From: Psococerastis gibbosa
Lineage: Eukaryota; Arthropoda; Insecta; Psocodea; Psocidae
Direction: 5' to 3'
DNA: 64,000 nucleotides
NCBI GenBank assembly: GCA_963971405.1
Contig: OZ020485.1
Coordinates: 28,291,921-28,355,920 of the forward strand
Under the pieces are notes generated by a model. The model searched no databases and was not told the origin of the DNA. It saw only the letters and a list, made by a program, of their open reading frames with translations. The translations under genes were made by a program, and so were the position numbers. How positions within the stretch are numbered: the stretch's first letter is position 1; each line of letters starts with the position of its first letter. Below are positions 10,950-21,614 of the stretch, in pieces.

Positions 10950-11639
10950 AACATGATGCTATACAGGGGCTATGTAATCCTGTCCCACTGCAGCAATGGA
11001 GATAGTACTGGATTTCCCACCCCTCCATGTTGCAGTGGAAACTTCGGCAGAAATGGCATTATTAGGAGTGGAAGGGCAATTAAGAGAGACTCAGCCTCTC
11101 TGACTACGTCTGGCCACTGCCTGGATATGCCAAGCGATAGAATCCATCCAAAATACTGTTTTAGGAGGGAATTCGAAACTATATTAGGGACAATGAAAGA
11201 ATGCTGCGAATCAGCAGGAATTCTCAATAGTCACACAATCAAGTGGTTTACTGATGGCTCTAGGCTAGGAAGTACCAAACCAAGAACAGGCCTTGGCGTC
11301 TTTGGCCCTGGGGTTAAATATCTGGAGTCTCTTAGGGAGACAACTATAGTCTTGCAGAATTTGCAATGAAGGTGCGGAGGACGATGCGATGCACGAAGAA
11401 GAGCAGCATGCTCGGAAAGCTTGCAGTTACATGTAAAAGACCTGCCACTTCTGAATCCCCTCAAGATCCTGGCTCTCGTGAGAGAGATAGGCCTCGAGAA
11501 AGTGATGTAGAAGTGATGTAGATACTTTGTTGTAGGGGGCACAATAGGCCAATAGGCTTAAGTGCACACAGGTAACACCTGTACCCCAATTTATATTTTA
11601 AAAAAATAAAAAAAATAAAAAATAATAATAATAATAATA
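10950..11639 (+). pseudogene. 5'-truncated LINE, RT thumb/RNase H remnant with TAA-rich tail
   Basis: In one frame PTAAMEIVLDFPPLHVAVE marks the linker between reverse transcriptase and RNase H. In another, WFTDGSRLG and GLGVFGPG mark the first RNase H strand with its catalytic Asp. The RNase H core after this is deleted: the sequence jumps to CRICNEG (from 11353), the Cys-rich C-terminal motif. It ends LKILALVREIGLEKVM and a stop at 11508-11510. The 3' UTR leads into A-rich and (AAT)n DNA at 11600-11639. Frameshifts and the deletion make it non-functional. It resembles the longer copy at 21615-23557 (compare PTSALEMLLDLPPLH) and is probably a related I/R1/LOA-type element. Confidence 0.85.
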
Positions 11640-12766
11640 GGCTAACTTTTAAATTATCGTCTGGAAAAATAATTACTGCAACTTGTATACTGTAAAGCGG
11701 CACTTAAAATAAGGTACCTACTTCAGGAATAAAGGTTCAGTGACAATGACGCAAACAAAGCTAATACAGTTGGACCCGCAATTAAAAGGAACGAAACACC
11801 GAGATTATTCCATTTCATTAATGTTTGCTCATTGGAATATACAAAGCGTTTCGTTCATTTCAATTGCTGGACCAACAGTACGTACGTAGGGCTAGATAAA
11901 CTATTGTAGTTACTTACAACCTCCATGTTCTACTGAAATCAAAGTTATGTAAGCCAAGTTCTCTTGTGTAAGAAATTAGATTAAAGCTTCTTCGTCTTGT
12001 TGATGATGGAACTAAAAGTTATCTTCGTTAAACTAAATTTCCCTTCGACGTGAAGCTATACCCTGCAGTGCACCCGGTTGCAGTAGAACCAGCCGTTGGT
12101 TATCAGGGAAAAACCAACTTAAGCTTAGAGGAATTACATTTATAAAATTATTTAGAGCGTGATAGAATTATTACGTGGCTTGTCAAAGTCTTGGAACTTG
12201 CCTGTTTACTTGCTCATACTTGACCCGGCGTGACGTCACCATCATGCTTCGCTAGCTTACTGTTTAAACTGCAATACTTTTGACTACCAAATCACCATGT
12301 CAACTAGCTGTAGTTAGAAAGAGCAACGATACAGGGATTTTCTATTAATTTTCAGATAGAAGATCGAAGTTATTATAAAAGTCAATTAGTTATTTTAAAG
12401 AGACAACCAAACAGCCGCACTATTTGATTTTGCACAAGTCAAATTTTTCAGGGAAATCGTAAAGGTAGGTATCACTGAGGAATTAGAAGAAAGTAGAAGT
12501 GTTCCACTTCATCATGGTGCATTACATATAGTATGTGGCCGACACAAATCTAAAACTGTGGCCAACCCGTTTTAGTGACGGCCATATCCGAACTATATGT
12601 CAAAACTTCAGATCTCTTAAAATGTTTGTATAAGTTTGCAAGAAATAATATAAATGTCTACAATACATACTAATATATGAATAGAAAGATTTTTGACACT
12701 CAGATGAAGTGCGGCATTCAACAACATCACAGGTAAAATAATAAAAACAATGTAAACATGCACCTT
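11640..12766. other. No gene recognised
   Basis: AT-rich flank between the LINE tail and the Mutator-like element. No coding or repeat homology was identified. Confidence 0.45.
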
Positions 12767-12776
12767 GCTTGCAGTA

Positions 12777-13060
12777 AGGCACTATATACCCGGGTATTGT
12801 CATCCGCCATTTCGTATCCTATAATTCCTATATGGTAAGTATTGTAAGAAAGTAAAAGATTGAAAAGAACGAAAACATGTTTTAGTATTTTTTTATTAAA
12901 CACTTCCCTAATGGGTAGAACGTTTTTTGAAATTAATAATAAAAAAACAACGATAATTTTCTAAAAATAAATAGGTAAGCACCCAATGCTTTGCTTATAC
13001 GCCAGACTTAAAATGGATACAAAATGGCGGTTGACAATACCTGTCTAATATAGAGCCCTA
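12777..13060. mobile_element. Mutator-like MITE with 10-bp target duplication
   Basis: 284 bp with TIRs of about 40 bp; the left arm includes GGTATTGTCATCCGCCATTT and the right arm its complement with few mismatches. It is flanked by the direct repeat GCTTGCAGTA at 12767-12776 and 13061-13070. A 9-10-bp duplication with long TIRs is typical of Mutator-like elements. There is no open frame in the interior, so it would need a transposase supplied elsewhere. Confidence 0.8.
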
Positions 13061-13464
13061 GCTTGCAGTAAACAATGCCAAATTAAGGCAAAGGAAATAC
13101 TGTACTAAAAAAATTGTAATGTGTGTAATCCATCATCAACAAATGATACTGATATTATAACAAAAAATGCTGTTTGGAAATAGAATCAGTTTTGCAATGA
13201 AAAATCGATGTAAGGCAGAGAAAACAGTAAGGGTATCAAATTGCAAGTTTAATAAACAAACAAGAGAAAGAATAGCGAAATGAAAACTGAGAGAAAAAGG
13301 AAATCTTTGGGAAAAGTCTCATGAAACATTAAATAACTCAATTTCCTAAATATTGTTATTTTCATTAATGTTTCAGAGAAAAATAAAAATGGTTCGAGAG
13401 GGAGCAAAATCAATTGGTTAAGTCACGTGTATTGGTTAAGAGAAAGAGATATCTGGCAGGAGAT

Positions 13465-13555
13465 CTCCCGCGGGAATCGAACCTAGCGCTTTCGTGACTG
13501 TAACTGCCTTTGTTCTCACTTAGCTAATTTCCCCGCGGTCCTTTAACTGTTTGTT
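13465..13555 (-). repeat. tRNA-like head, possibly a SINE
   Basis: Read on the minus strand: CGCGGGGAAATTAGCTAAG (A-box-like TTAGCTAAGTGAG) followed by CTAGGTTCGATTCCCGCGGG (B-box in a T-arm whose flanks can pair as an acceptor-like stem). It is adjacent to a family C repeat but not clearly part of it. No intact cloverleaf is evident, so it is called tRNA-derived rather than a tRNA gene. Confidence 0.6.
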
Positions 13556-13673
13556 TGAATATCGGGAAGGTGATAAAAAGTAAAACTATGTGATTACGTT
13601 GAAGGTCCGTGATTCCGAGAGAATTTTCCGAATATGAGTTGCCTTCCACCCGGAATTGGTTAGTGGTACAGCT

Positions 13674-13848
13674 AATCGCAGATGGCATGGTATTTATCGA
13701 CTTCGATGGCCAGGTGGTGGCCGGCTTGTAATTTTGCGAGCCTCTACAGGCCATGCGATCGGAGATGTGTCGTAACTCAATACGAGTACTACCTATACAG
13801 AGGCGACTGAAGAGGTCAATCGGATACATTCATTAAATTGTTTGTATA
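13674..13848 (-). repeat. Dispersed SINE-like repeat, family C, reverse copy
   Basis: On the + strand this copy reads ATGGCCAGGTGGTGGCCGGC (A-box-like), CGATCGGAGATGTGTCGTAAC, CAGAGGCGACTGAAGAGG, then TCAATCGGATACATTCAT. It is the reverse of the copies at 15480 and 33379. The same 3' end also occurs alone at 56148-56200. Confidence 0.75.
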
Positions 13849-13920
13849 TGTAATACATTTAGTACTTTTTTAACCTCTTTTTATGGACGTTGGCTCACTT
13901 ATAGTGAACATTGAACCTGA

Positions 13921-15105
13921 ATGATGAATGAATGAATGAATGAATGTGTATTAAATAGAACAATTTAAACACAATAATTGTAAAGCCCCACAAGAAGACC
14001 TATAACAATTTACTCTACTCTAAAACTAAATAAAAAAGAAAAAATTGAATTACACATACTTATAAACTAACTTATTAAACTACACTTACATATTAATAAC
14101 AGATCTCTCGTAAACACATAACAGTCTAGTCCACTATTTCAAATAAGGATTCCACCTCTTCCCGTCTCATCAGCCATTCCCGGACGAATTTGGAAAATTT
14201 ATTTATTGACAGTGACCCAGGACAAATATTATGTACGTTAAATAATTTTGGTGCTATATATTGGTAGGATTTGGTAAAATTTTCTATGTATGCCCTGGGT
14301 ACTGCAAGGTGCTCAATTCTTCTAGTATTTGCTGGTCTGGGTCGCCACTGATAGAGTAAAAAATTCGCAATGTCTTGTATAAGAACAAGTGCCGCAGCGG
14401 TAATAAACCGAGAGTCGCAAAGAGAGGGAATGGTGGCCAAGTTCTAGGTTTTTTGACTATTGTTCTAATAAGGTATTTTTGGGTAACTACAAGTGAATTT
14501 AAATTTGTGACAAAGGTCCCACCCCACACTTGGGTACCATACTCTAACCTAGATTCACAAAGTGAGTGGTATAGTTGGATTAAAATTGTTTGGGGGGCGG
14601 AGGTGAAAAAGTTGTCATAAAAAATTTCGACATTTTCCGTTTATCGATTTTATGTGGCTGCTTCATTTCATATTACTGTCAAAGTGGACACCAAGGTATT
14701 TTGTCTATAGTGCTTTAGTGATAGCTGGGCATTAACAATTTGGATTTTGTAAGTCGCAATTATGCACATGGCATCTCACTTCGAGGGGCTCCTCCTCTTA
14801 GATTGTATGGCAGAAAACAGGTTTTACTAACATTTATTGTAAGGTCATGGATTTGAAACCAAGTGTTAAGATGTTGTTAATCCTTAGTCATAAATTTTTG
14901 TATCTCATTCCAGTCCCTTGCAGAGTAACCGAGTGCCGTGTCATCAGCGAAGCTAGTCAACATGGCACATGTAGCCGCACGTTGCATAGTTGATTAGTGT
15001 ATAAAATAAATAATAGTGGGCCTAAGATTGAGCCTTGTGGTACAGAACATAATTGTTCCAAAGCGTCACTATCTACAAAACCAGCTGTTCCATTACCTTA
15101 CCCTG
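13921..15105 (-). pseudogene. Decayed LINE reverse transcriptase with (TTCA)n tail
   Basis: Minus-strand frames give, in order: SVPQGSILGPLLFILYTNQL (RT block with PQG), a frameshift, SFADDTALGYS (catalytic DD), WFQIHDLTINVSKTC, KYLGVHFDSNM, a further frameshift, WGGTFVTNLNSLVV...KPRTWP (thumb), LPLRHLFLYKTLRIFY and a C-terminal YQYIAPKLFN. The frame ends at a stop near 14126. A TTCA microsatellite at 13921-13946 is the likely 3' tail. Several frameshifts and stops are visible, and the 5' end is missing beyond about 15105. The GVPQGS/FADD type points to the Jockey/CR1/L2 side of non-LTR elements; the exact clade was not determined. Confidence 0.85.
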
Positions 15106-15479
15106 CCAAAGATCCCTTCAATTTTTCGGGCATTAATGTTAACATTGTTTCCACGTGATTTTTGGCCCTTGGCAAACTGCATGATGCACGTTCTCGGTGC
15201 CAACTGCCAACCCACACCAGCTACAAGCGACATTGGGTAACATATTACAATTGCTTATTATATACATTTACTGAAAAAGACCGACGTAACTAAATTCGAG
15301 AAAGAGTGGATCAGACAACGTAGGAAACTATGAAATTCGAAATTAGATGCAAATAAATATAAATAAAAAACGAGAAAATTGTTTATTTACTTGTATGTAT
15401 CTTTATACTGGGCGGAACGGCGTCGGATTGCCGAAAAGCCACCTATACGAGCGATGGCTGAAGTAAGAGAAGTATGTAA

Positions 15480-15620
15480 GGTGTTTTTTGTGTGAATATA
15501 TCCGTATAATCTCTTCAGTCGCCTCTGTAAATAATACCTGCGTTGAGTTACGACAAGTCTTCAACCGCAGGGTGTTTAGGGACTCGCACAAGTACAAACA
15601 TGCTACCATTATGCCAATGC
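15480..15620 (+). repeat. Dispersed SINE-like repeat, family C
   Basis: Carries TCTTCAGTCGCCTCTGTAAA, GCGTTGAGTTACGACA, GGGACTCGCACAAGTAC and GCTACCA blocks in the same order as the copies at 33379 and 60690. Confidence 0.75.
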
Positions 15621-17079
15621 AGGTGATAATAAGAGCCCATAAAAATAATAACAGGAGTTGGTACTTGGTAGACTAGCGGACTAGTACCGTGTTATAATTT
15701 ATTTGTTTGTTTTCCAACGCCTTCTTTCAGAATTTCCGCTTTTTTAAGCAACCCTATCAGCCTGGCGGGGGAGTGAGTCTCTATAATAACTTGAGGCACC
15801 TGAAGGGCAGACTCCTTCACCTCAGGAAGAAGGGGAGTTGACTTACAGCGTAGACCTCCTGATTATAGTGGATTCTGACCCGCAGAGGGAACATATAGTA
15901 AAGTCACACGAATAATTCGGAGTTGACCAGGACTCGACACGCACTACAACACTTGTATCTTACTAAAGCTTTGGGAAATATCGTTATGAAAAGACCTGAA
16001 AACTGTGTCAAGAGTTATGGTGAAATATTTTTTTTTTGTTTTTTGTTTTGTTTTGTTTTTGGGGCGCAATGCCGTCTAGGCCACATACGCCCAGGTATAT
16101 GGTTAGGTACGGTAGGTTAGGTTCGTTAATGTAAGTTTGCTTTTTTCAGTTTCTGGATATTATAGGAGGTTGATGAGGTTCGTAGTAGTCAAAAATGAGA
16201 GGAGAGTTCGGGTAGCGGTTTCGTCATCACGTAGTAGGGTTGAGAGGGATGTTTGCGGGGGACAGGATGGTGAAATATTGATGTTCCATCTACTATAATC
16301 GCGTTGGTAAACACTTCTGCAATATTTATAAAGGGGACAGGTACCGTTTAGTAAAATCTGTTCTCTGATTTTGTCTTATTTTCAATCTTAAATATCTAAG
16401 CCGAAGTAAACCGTCGATTAATTCATCGTTTCTCAGGATTCAGACTCCAAGGGGTTGAAGATAGGGTTAGAGATAGACTTGTATTGTGCAGTCGAGCACT
16501 TTTGACTTTTTGCGACATCTGCACTTTTCTTCCCCCTCTCTTTCCATAGATAATCCTCCATGGGATTGGGGATGAAGTTTTTCAAGTGTCTGTATGGATT
16601 CTCCACAAAGTTTTTGCAAACACCCTTGGGCTCATTTTGTTGATGGTTGCGGAATTTCTGGTACCGTAGTTTTCGAAAAAGGGCTTTGAAGTGGGAACTT
16701 TCACATTTTTTAATGAGATTCTTCCTTTTTGAGCTTCTTTCCATCTTTGTAATTTTAATCTCGCCCCCCCCCCCCCCCCCGAACTTTCTGATCATCACTA
16801 ATGGGAGCAACATACAGACAAGCATCTTTTTGGCGATAAAGACAAAAATCGAGGATTATAAGTTCACATTTACTATTTGAGGGTTATGTCTTCCTTTCAC
16901 CTTATAATACACACATAATACGTACTTATATGTACCGAGACACTCTAGTTCGAATCCCAGTTTCGTGCATTTTTTTCTACCCGTACTGAGTTAGGCCTAT
17001 CCTCATCATTTATTTAATTTAATATTGTTCGTATTGGTATTGTACTATACGATACATCGAAGTAGACTCGTATCTTTAT
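15621..17079. other. No gene recognised; poly-C tract
   Basis: Holds a T-rich stretch (16029-16062) and a run of 17 C at 16764-16780. Frames spanning the poly-C tract are low-complexity artefacts. Confidence 0.5.
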
Positions 17080-18227
17080 TGCTACCCAATTTATACGCAG
17101 TATAAGGAAAGCTTTGTGATGGTCGAAATTTTCGATTCCGGATTTACACGTTTTGAGGTCCCAGGAACCCAAAAAAGTGGTTTTTACGAAATGTCTGTCT
17201 GTCGCTCTGTCTGTTCATCGATTTCAGGGCCAACTACTAGGTCGATTTGAATGAAATTTGACATGTAGGTTCACAAAAATCATACCTCGCGAACAATTTT
17301 TTTATTTTGGGCTAACTCAATTCGAGGGGGAGGGGGGGGGGTTTATTCTCAAAAAACTCCAAAAAAACGTCTAAAAAATTATTTCTCAAAAACGGCTACA
17401 ATGATTTCTCTTAAATTCACATACATTGTAGTCGTTATTAATGTTAACAAAATGCGGGGGGTCGCTTACCCCTTGATAGTTTGGTTCAGGGGGGACAAAA
17501 ATAAAAATAACTAAATTTTAAGGGGGGGGGGCGTTGTCCACCTGACGTCACTGGATGTGAGGTAAATTCAAGATAGGTCAGACCAACACATTAGGTACCA
17601 CACAGTAATAATGGCAGGGCACGCAATGCATTTGAGCGTGAATTTTCTATCATTTAAAAAAAAATATTTTTGCACAAAACCAAATAGTTTTTTGGGAAAG
17701 CAAGTTACTCAATTTAACACCTAATTCATGTCTGAAGGTAGAAATCATCGATGGAAAGGTTTAGCAGAAAAATTACTTTTTAGTCATTTTACATTCAAAT
17801 TTAGTTACTTTTATTTTTTTACCCCCAGAAGCAAACTATCAAGGGGCTAGCGATCCCAAGCATTTTGTCAACATTAATAACGACCACAATATATGTGAAT
17901 TTAAATGAAATCGTTGGAGCCGTTTTTGAGAAATAGGTTTTTTAGACGTTTTTTTGAAGTTTTTTGAGAATAAAACCCCCCCAAATTGAGTTAGCCCAAT
18001 ATAAAGAAAATGGTTCCGAGGTATGATTTTTGTAAACCTACAAGCTAAATGTCATCAAAGTCGACGGAGTAGTTTCCCCGTAAATAGATGAACAGACAGA
18101 CAGACAGACAGACATTTCGTAAAAACCTCCCTCCTGTGACCTCAAAACGTGTAAATCCGTTGAAATCGAAATCGAAAATTTGGACCATCACAAAGCTTTC
18201 CTTATACTACGTATAAATTGGAAAGCA
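17080..18227. mobile_element. Two family A repeat copies in inverted arrangement
   Basis: 17080 to about 17520 is the right part of family A in reverse. It starts with a diverged terminal repeat, TGCTACCCAATTTATACG, followed by AGCTTTGTGATGGTCGAAA. From about 17521 to 18227 the same body runs forward, from CACCTGACGTCACTGG to ATAAATTGGAAAGCA. Both outer ends are therefore the family's right end, giving a composite palindrome of about 1.15 kb with G/C-rich tracts near 17326-17341 and 17521-17532. No coding capacity. Confidence 0.75.
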
Positions 18228-20326
18228 ATAATGTCCGAAATCTATGAGGCCGTTGGCATTGGACCAGGGACCTATGCTATGGGCGCAGTTAACGCGATTT
18301 GTTTAAATACCGCCAAACCGCCTATATTGGGTCAGAGAGTGTACTTTGTTTCAGCGCACTAAAATGTTTAAAAAAATGTATTCTAGAACCACCGACAATC
18401 ATCATGGCGATTTTGATGTCTGTAAACACAGAACAATAACTAAAGTAAATAATTTAGGCAAAAGTGAGGCACTCCTATAATGCTAACTAAGTTAGTTTAT
18501 TTTAATTCCTAGTTAAATTTGAAATATTTTAATTCCAAGAACCCTGAAAAAACTTCAGTTTTAGGCAATTACTGAGAAAAGCTATCCATTTTGCCGCTAA
18601 TATTATTGAATAATGTTTATTTGGACATTCTCGAGTAATTTTAAGAGTAACCTAAATGAGGCGCGTAGCGCTTAACTGTGGTACAAGAGGGAGGGCACTA
18701 GTTAAGAATGGGTTCTTTCAGTGCCCCAAATTGCCCACCCTTAGAGTCCAAATTGGGTCAGTCTTTTTAATTTTTTTATTCTTAGTGGGACCGTTCTATT
18801 CGAAAAACTAGACTCCTGCTAAATCTCGTGTGCGTGCTGCTATGTATTAACGTCAATAACTGTGAAATATTACAACAGACAATTTCAAGAGTTGAAAAAT
18901 TCACTGAAAATTGACTCAATTTAGGGGGTTTTACGGTAACAAAAAATATTCGTTTTTGCTATCACTAGATATGGTGAGAATATTCACGTCTTGGAATATG
19001 ATGGTACTCCGCGGCAGTACGTAGTAGCGGTATGAGTAAAACACAATAATTGGAATTGCTCTCAGTCAAACTCTGCATCAAACGCGTCATTCATAAAACT
19101 GAAGAGGAGCAATTAAGGCTTTAGTTTTGTGAACAAGTGACTTCTATCATATGTGAATTGCTACGAGGGTTACAAAAGTGCCATCGAAAAACAAATGAAA
19201 CCTGATGAGGGTATATTACAGTGGAATGGTTGAGCGCAGCAGTAGAAAATTGCGCATTACACGAGATAATACATAAAAGTACCGTTCAAGTTAGGTTTCA
19301 ATTGCAGGGAGAGCTTGGAGAATTCTAGAAGGTGAAAGGAGACCTGGGGAAAGGTGACGGTGGTGCAACAATTAAAAGGCTTAGTAATTAATTTTCATTG
19401 GCCCCTGAGGGTAGCTCGGGGCTACATTCTGTTTAAACGGAGTTGACTGTATTCACGTCAGCTCCGGTCCCAGCCACGTACGAATATGTTCCCCACCATT
19501 TCTAACATTTAATTTTTCCTTTCTTTACGAATCATGAAAGTGAAAAGGGCAAGTTGGCTTTGATGACGCTTACTTCATACCACAGAATAGGCTATATTTA
19601 ATCAATTTTTAGATATGGGCTACTTCAAATAATATGTTTACTAGTCTCGAGTAACCAACTACAAAGCTTTTATAGGGTAACTGGCAAAGAAGTATACTAA
19701 GGTATTGTGTACGTTTAATGAATTGTGTGGAATGTGATATTGTAGGGGACTGGTACGTGAAATCGCCGGGCATTACCTCACTGGTCAGTACATCGCAAAA
19801 ATTGAAACATCGGGCGTTGTATCACCTGACAAGTCTCTTTTCTTACAATAAATCGAAAGTGGACAATACATCTCCCGTTTCTGTAGCCTTCTGCGCGATG
19901 GAAAGCGCCTGCGGGCCCATGATTATGCAACGATGTTAGCAAGTTTCTTACGAAGTTAGCAAGTTGCTTTCAAGAAATCGAACGAATAATAATTGTTATG
20001 AAACCAATAATTACACATTTAAGACGAAATGGGGCGCAACTGAACTTTTTTTGTGTTTTGGAGTTAAGTGCACCATACTGATACTCTAGCTGCTCTTTAT
20101 CATAAAAACCAACAGGAACATCGGGATCTGTCATTTGACAATACTAGAATTCATGGAAAAGGATTATATAGGTACTGTACCTGGACAATTTTAGTGCTGT
20201 GAAGTGTAGCTGCAGTGAACTTTGAGAGACAAGTACTAAATTATGAAATAGTTTTGATAATTAAAACAATGATAAGGCATTAATTTAAATGTATTAACTA
20301 TTCCAGGCGTAGTAAAAAAATGTCAT
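18228..20326. other. No gene recognised
   Basis: Anonymous AT-rich sequence. Frames of 60-73 codons near 18180 and 19718 show no domain. Confidence 0.45.
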
Positions 20327-20603
20327 TGGGGTACAAAAATGTGAGGAGGCTGTTTACAAACATGGCCAACTCCAAGTTGTAGAATTTTTCAGGAGAGCGG
20401 ATTTTCTGTTGAAAATTGCATTAAGTTTATAGCTAACCCTAGACTTCTCAGCGCTTCTGTGCGCAATCTGGCTGCTTTTGCCATTTTATTTTACAACGTA
20501 CAGGTGGACATTAAAATTTCCTGCAAAGTCGGATCATAACCTCATTTTGTGAAAAAATGGAGTTGGCCACGTTTGTAACCAAGCTCCTCATGTATAAGGA
20601 ACT
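20327..20603. mobile_element. MITE-like inverted-repeat element
   Basis: Arms of about 48 bp at 20327-20374 and 20556-20603 are imperfect inverted repeats; the left arm contains TTTACAAACATGGCCAACTC and the right arm its near-complement. The interior of about 180 bp has no open frame. The target duplication is not clear and the superfamily is unassigned. Confidence 0.65.
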
Positions 20604-21614
20604 CAATGTAGGAATCCCAAATTTTGCATATATTACCTACTGTATAACGTGTTGTTTTATCATATTATGCTAAACAATGCCTATAAAATTTACTTGACTA
20701 TTAATGTTATTATCTCAATTATTTAAAAATCTATCCTAAAAAACAGTTATAAATCAATAAATACTTAAAATCAGAACCATCATGACTGTTCTCATTATAC
20801 ACTATAATAATACGATATGAGCAATACAATGCATTCGAAATATATTATATTTGGACACTAGAGTATGACTAATGAATTAGGCATGGCAATATATTTCGAT
20901 TCTTTTTTTTAATTTAAAAAAAAAAACCGTGTTGAGCTACGACACGTCTCCGAAATAGGCCTAAGCCACAAATTTAATGTGGAATTTTCAAAAAGTAGAG
21001 CATAGAAGTTTTGCGAAGTGATTTTCGGCAAAGTGACATTATTTCACGTAGTGTCTGGTTGCTGTTGTTTAGAAATGGCCATCCTAACTCAAAGACAATG
21101 CGCACTGAGCTCTTAAGTGCCTATGCGGTCTTCCAACAACTCAGTGCAATAAGGTCCATATTATTGTAGTTTAATTTCTATTTCAACAACAACTGTACGT
21201 TGTTTACTGTTTTATGCAAAGGGTACAGAAAAATGAGAAGCGTTGTTAAGAAACCAAAAAAACCTTAATACAATATAGCCTATTTTAAAGTCGTCCAAGA
21301 TGTCTCAAGATGTCTCGAGTGGGGCACAAGGAGGCAATTATGGGCACAAAACCGCCAACTTAGCCGATCAGTATTCAAGGCAGTAGGTACCTTAAATGCT
21401 TCCCCCACCAATAAGAAGCCAAAGAATAATGTAATATTATTGTGAAAGATGTCTTTTCTATTTTACATTGAGCTGTTGAGGACATTTTGAAGAGCACTTG
21501 CAGTGGTAGTCTATATAAATTATGTTTTTAAATGTTTCCTCAAAGACTCTTAAATTAGTGTTTACCACTTACCAAAATATAATAAATTACTAAAGAAAAG
21601 TCAATTTCGGTACC
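20604..21614. other. No gene recognised; family C fragment
   Basis: A short piece at about 20929-20960 (GTTGAGCTACGACACGTCTC) matches family C. The rest was not assigned. Confidence 0.45.
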
